A stretch of DNA of 64,000 nt. Origin: Trogon surrucura (Eukaryota; Chordata; Aves; Trogoniformes; Trogonidae). The notes under the pieces were generated by a model that did not search any database, had not been told where the DNA came from, and saw only the letters and a list, made by a program, of their open reading frames with translations. The position numbers and the translations under genes were made by a program. The DNA is taken from assembly GCA_020746105.1 (NCBI GenBank), contig CM036658.1, forward strand, positions 12,756,689-12,820,688. Direction: 5' to 3'. Shown here piece by piece: positions 61,741 through 64,000 of this stretch. Positions within the stretch are counted from its first letter, which is position 1. Each line of letters opens with the position of its first letter.

Positions 61741-64000
61741 CCTGAAAAAAATTCATATTTTAAAAAGTCAGATGCTTTGGAAGCTGCACAAACGTGGATT
61801 TAACTTGACTTCCAATTTCTAATGCCTAAAGTTTGACAGCATCAGATTTCCCTTAAAGCATAAGGAAAGATCAGCCAAATCCTTTGAGAGTAAGGCTATA
61901 ACAAACTGTGAGAGAATTTATGATTGAAAGACTTGGATGATCTTAACCACATGTTTACTAATACTGCATTACTTAATTAATGAATGAATAGGCATTACAG
62001 TGGTAGAAAGCACCCATAAAGTATAAACACCTGAGGATCGGCTCACAGAAATGCTAGGCACACGTCATGAATCTGATTCATTCAGTTTTACTGTCTTCTT
62101 CTGCAGGCACAAAGCAGACAAGGTCCCTTTTTCTCTGTTACAGATGTTCTTTGATGTGGACAAGCCAGGGATCCAGCAATTTAAACGCGCTTCTTGAAAG
62201 GGTAAGATTTGACTCCCTGTGAATAAAGGTAGTGAGTTAGTCCCTGGAATAACATATTACAATATGGTAGGTAGGATTGCATTATGCTTCAAACTTTCAG
62301 CATCAGATTCATTCAAGAACAGAGCCAGTCATAATCTTTGATTTTTTGTCTTTGAAGATGATGATCAATGAAACTTTCTTTTTAACAAAGAGCTCTGAGA
62401 TTTTATTAATACAGGTCACTGAAAAGTTTACTATCCTACTAACTACAGAGAAGGGAAATTCCTCCTTGCTGTACATCTGCAAATACATAGCGCCCCCGAG
62501 GCAGCCACCAAAAGACCAGGCCTCCTTTCATTTTTCAGAGCAAAGTGCCTTTTTCTTTCAGTGAGCTACGAAACCAAGAAATCTTGCTTTCTTGTCCTTG
62601 AACACTGAACTAAGAAGGACAAGTCAAATTTCATGACCATGGCAAAATTCCAGCTAGCATCTCAGGGCCCTACACACTGTGAACCAAAGGGCTGCAATAA
62701 GAATCTTGCCAGAAAATACTCTTTCAGATAATTTGTAAAAAGGACAAGTGCTTCATCTCTTTGGAATTTTCCTAATACTTGAAAGACCAGTGTATACTTC
62801 TTAATGCAGCTGCTTTCTTTTATAGGCATCTCTTACATTTGCCTGGAGGCACGTTAATCTGACACAGCAGCAAGCTGCTGATGGGCATCTGCCATCACTA
62901 AGCACAGCTAATATAATCCTGGATCAAGGTGGCAATACTCCAGTTCTTTTGAATACCACTTGGAAGGGGGGGGGGGGGGAGGGGCACAAGGAGAAGTGAT
63001 ATATTTCATAGTTCAGCAGAAGAAAACATGACTGAGCCCAGTGTTTGCAAAAGCAGGGCATTCACTGCTTGGAGTCACCCAGGATCTACAGATGTCCCCC
63101 ATGCTTAATGCACCATGTGCTATTGATTTTGTACGACCCCTGGAACTTCTTCCACTGTTTCAGTCAAAGTTCCTGATTTCACAGTCCTGCAAATGATCAT
63201 GGTGTAAGGACATCTGCAATGGAACCACAGCAACACTCCCGTTTTAATAGACAAAAGTCTCATAGGAGAACACAGGACTTGCCACGGTGCCAGGCAAGTG
63301 TCGGAAGTCCACAGACCTGATGGGCTTGAGCTGCCCTCTGGACAGCATTTTCTGTCTAAGGAAGGAGTAGACTTTAAATAAAACTGCAGAGGAGGGTAGA
63401 ATAGGAAGACCAGCCAACAGGACAGGATACTTGCACAGATCAGCAAGTGTAGAAATCCCCTAAACTCACTTCACTCACTCCTCCACATGGGAGGCTCTGA
63501 AGCAGTGTCACCCTGAAACCTGGTCCCCTTCTGAGTACTGAGGAAGGGCAGAGGTCCTGAGAAAGCCAAGGGCTGTCTATATGACTTTGTTATGCTACCA
63601 TGCCCTGAAGATCATACCCCGCTCTCCAAGCAGGTCACTTAAGTTTCCCTCAGGGATGAGCCTACCGCAAAATCATCTGAGGACTCACAAAAGCTGAGGT
63701 TTAACTGTCCCCTTGCTCCTCTAATACTCATCAGTTTTGTAACCTCTGAGACCGTGAAGTATCGGCGACGCAGGTTACAAAGGTGACTCTTCTGCCTGGG
63801 ACCATTGTTTCACAAAAAAAAAAAAAGATTGACTCCATTGAAAAAAAAAAAAAAATCTCCAAATTACATAAAGTTGACCTCTTCACAGAAATGGTGAACC
63901 TACAAATCCACATAACCTATTTAGAACAAAGGAAAGAAAATGCAGAAATCCTGACCAGTCTGCAAACACTATTTTTCTAAGAAATCATGTTTGTGAGGAA
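61741..64000. other. Unique non-coding DNA with homopolymer runs
   Basis: No gene or transposon recognised. A 14-bp G run with a further G4 after one A lies at 62966-62984; A runs lie near 63814-63826 and 63841-63855. The 108-codon minus-strand open stretch at 63120-63446 has no recognisable domain. Confidence 0.6.
62966..62984. repeat. Poly-G run (G14, then A, then G4)
   Basis: A homopolymer long enough to form G-quadruplex structures and to be unreliable in sequencing. Confidence 0.95.

Noticed and set aside
1..64000. Prokaryote-type systems (operons, CRISPR arrays, phage, toxin-antitoxin)
   Set aside because: Coding density is near zero outside the LINEs, and all repeats are of avian retrotransposon or simple type.

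Overview
The window looks like intergenic or intronic DNA from a bird. The evidence is the density of CR1 LINE retrotransposons: most are 5'-truncated and end in the avian CR1 octamer tail (ATTCTATG or GATTCTGT repeats). Two solo LTRs of avian endogenous-retrovirus type support this, as does the complete absence of mammalian L1 or Alu sequence. A tRNA-Ile-headed, CR1-tailed SINE near 12.1 kb fits a lineage with CR1-mobilised SINEs; passerines are the group I know to have one, but this assignment is tentative. I found no host protein-coding exon, functional tRNA, rRNA or snRNA gene that I could support. Every convincing protein match is a piece of CR1 ORF2 (endonuclease-RT linker, reverse transcriptase, C-terminal region).

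Layout. 0-5.4 kb: unique AT-rich DNA. 5.4-10.8 kb: a CR1 cluster with a possible 5'-inverted copy (5.4-6.4), an internal fragment (7.2-7.6) and two CR1s joined head to head (8.5-10.8). 12.0-12.8 kb: a tRNA-Ile/CR1 SINE and a second short CR1-type tail. 12.8-25.0 kb: about 12 kb with no recognised transposon. 25.05-25.45 kb: a solo LTR with a 6-bp target duplication. 26.0-28.0 kb: a 90-bp inverted repeat flanking a CR1. 28.1-32.9 kb: an ancient minus-strand CR1/L3-like LINE apparently split by a younger CR1, followed by another CR1. 32.9-42.8 kb: mostly unique DNA with a perfect 90-bp tandem duplication and one short CR1. 42.8-45.1 kb: three short CR1s, two of them nested. 48.05-49.18 kb: a 1.13-kb solo LTR of ERVL type with a 5-bp target duplication. 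49.6-54.3 kb: unique DNA. 54.3-61.7 kb: the densest LINE block. It holds a 1.6-kb CR1, an older minus-strand CR1 split by a 2.14-kb plus-strand CR1 with a short target duplication, and an ancient L3-like remnant. 61.7-64 kb: unique DNA.

No genes here act together. What the window records is a series of retrotransposition events and their order: ancient L3/CR1 remnants, then CR1s inserted into them, then the solo LTRs. The most informative points are the nested insertions with visible target duplications, the near-identical inverted repeat abutting a CR1 5' end, a frameshift shared by two CR1 copies, and the chimeric SINE. All coordinates of degraded repeats are approximate (about 5-30 bp). 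Family names come from motif recognition, not from a database search.
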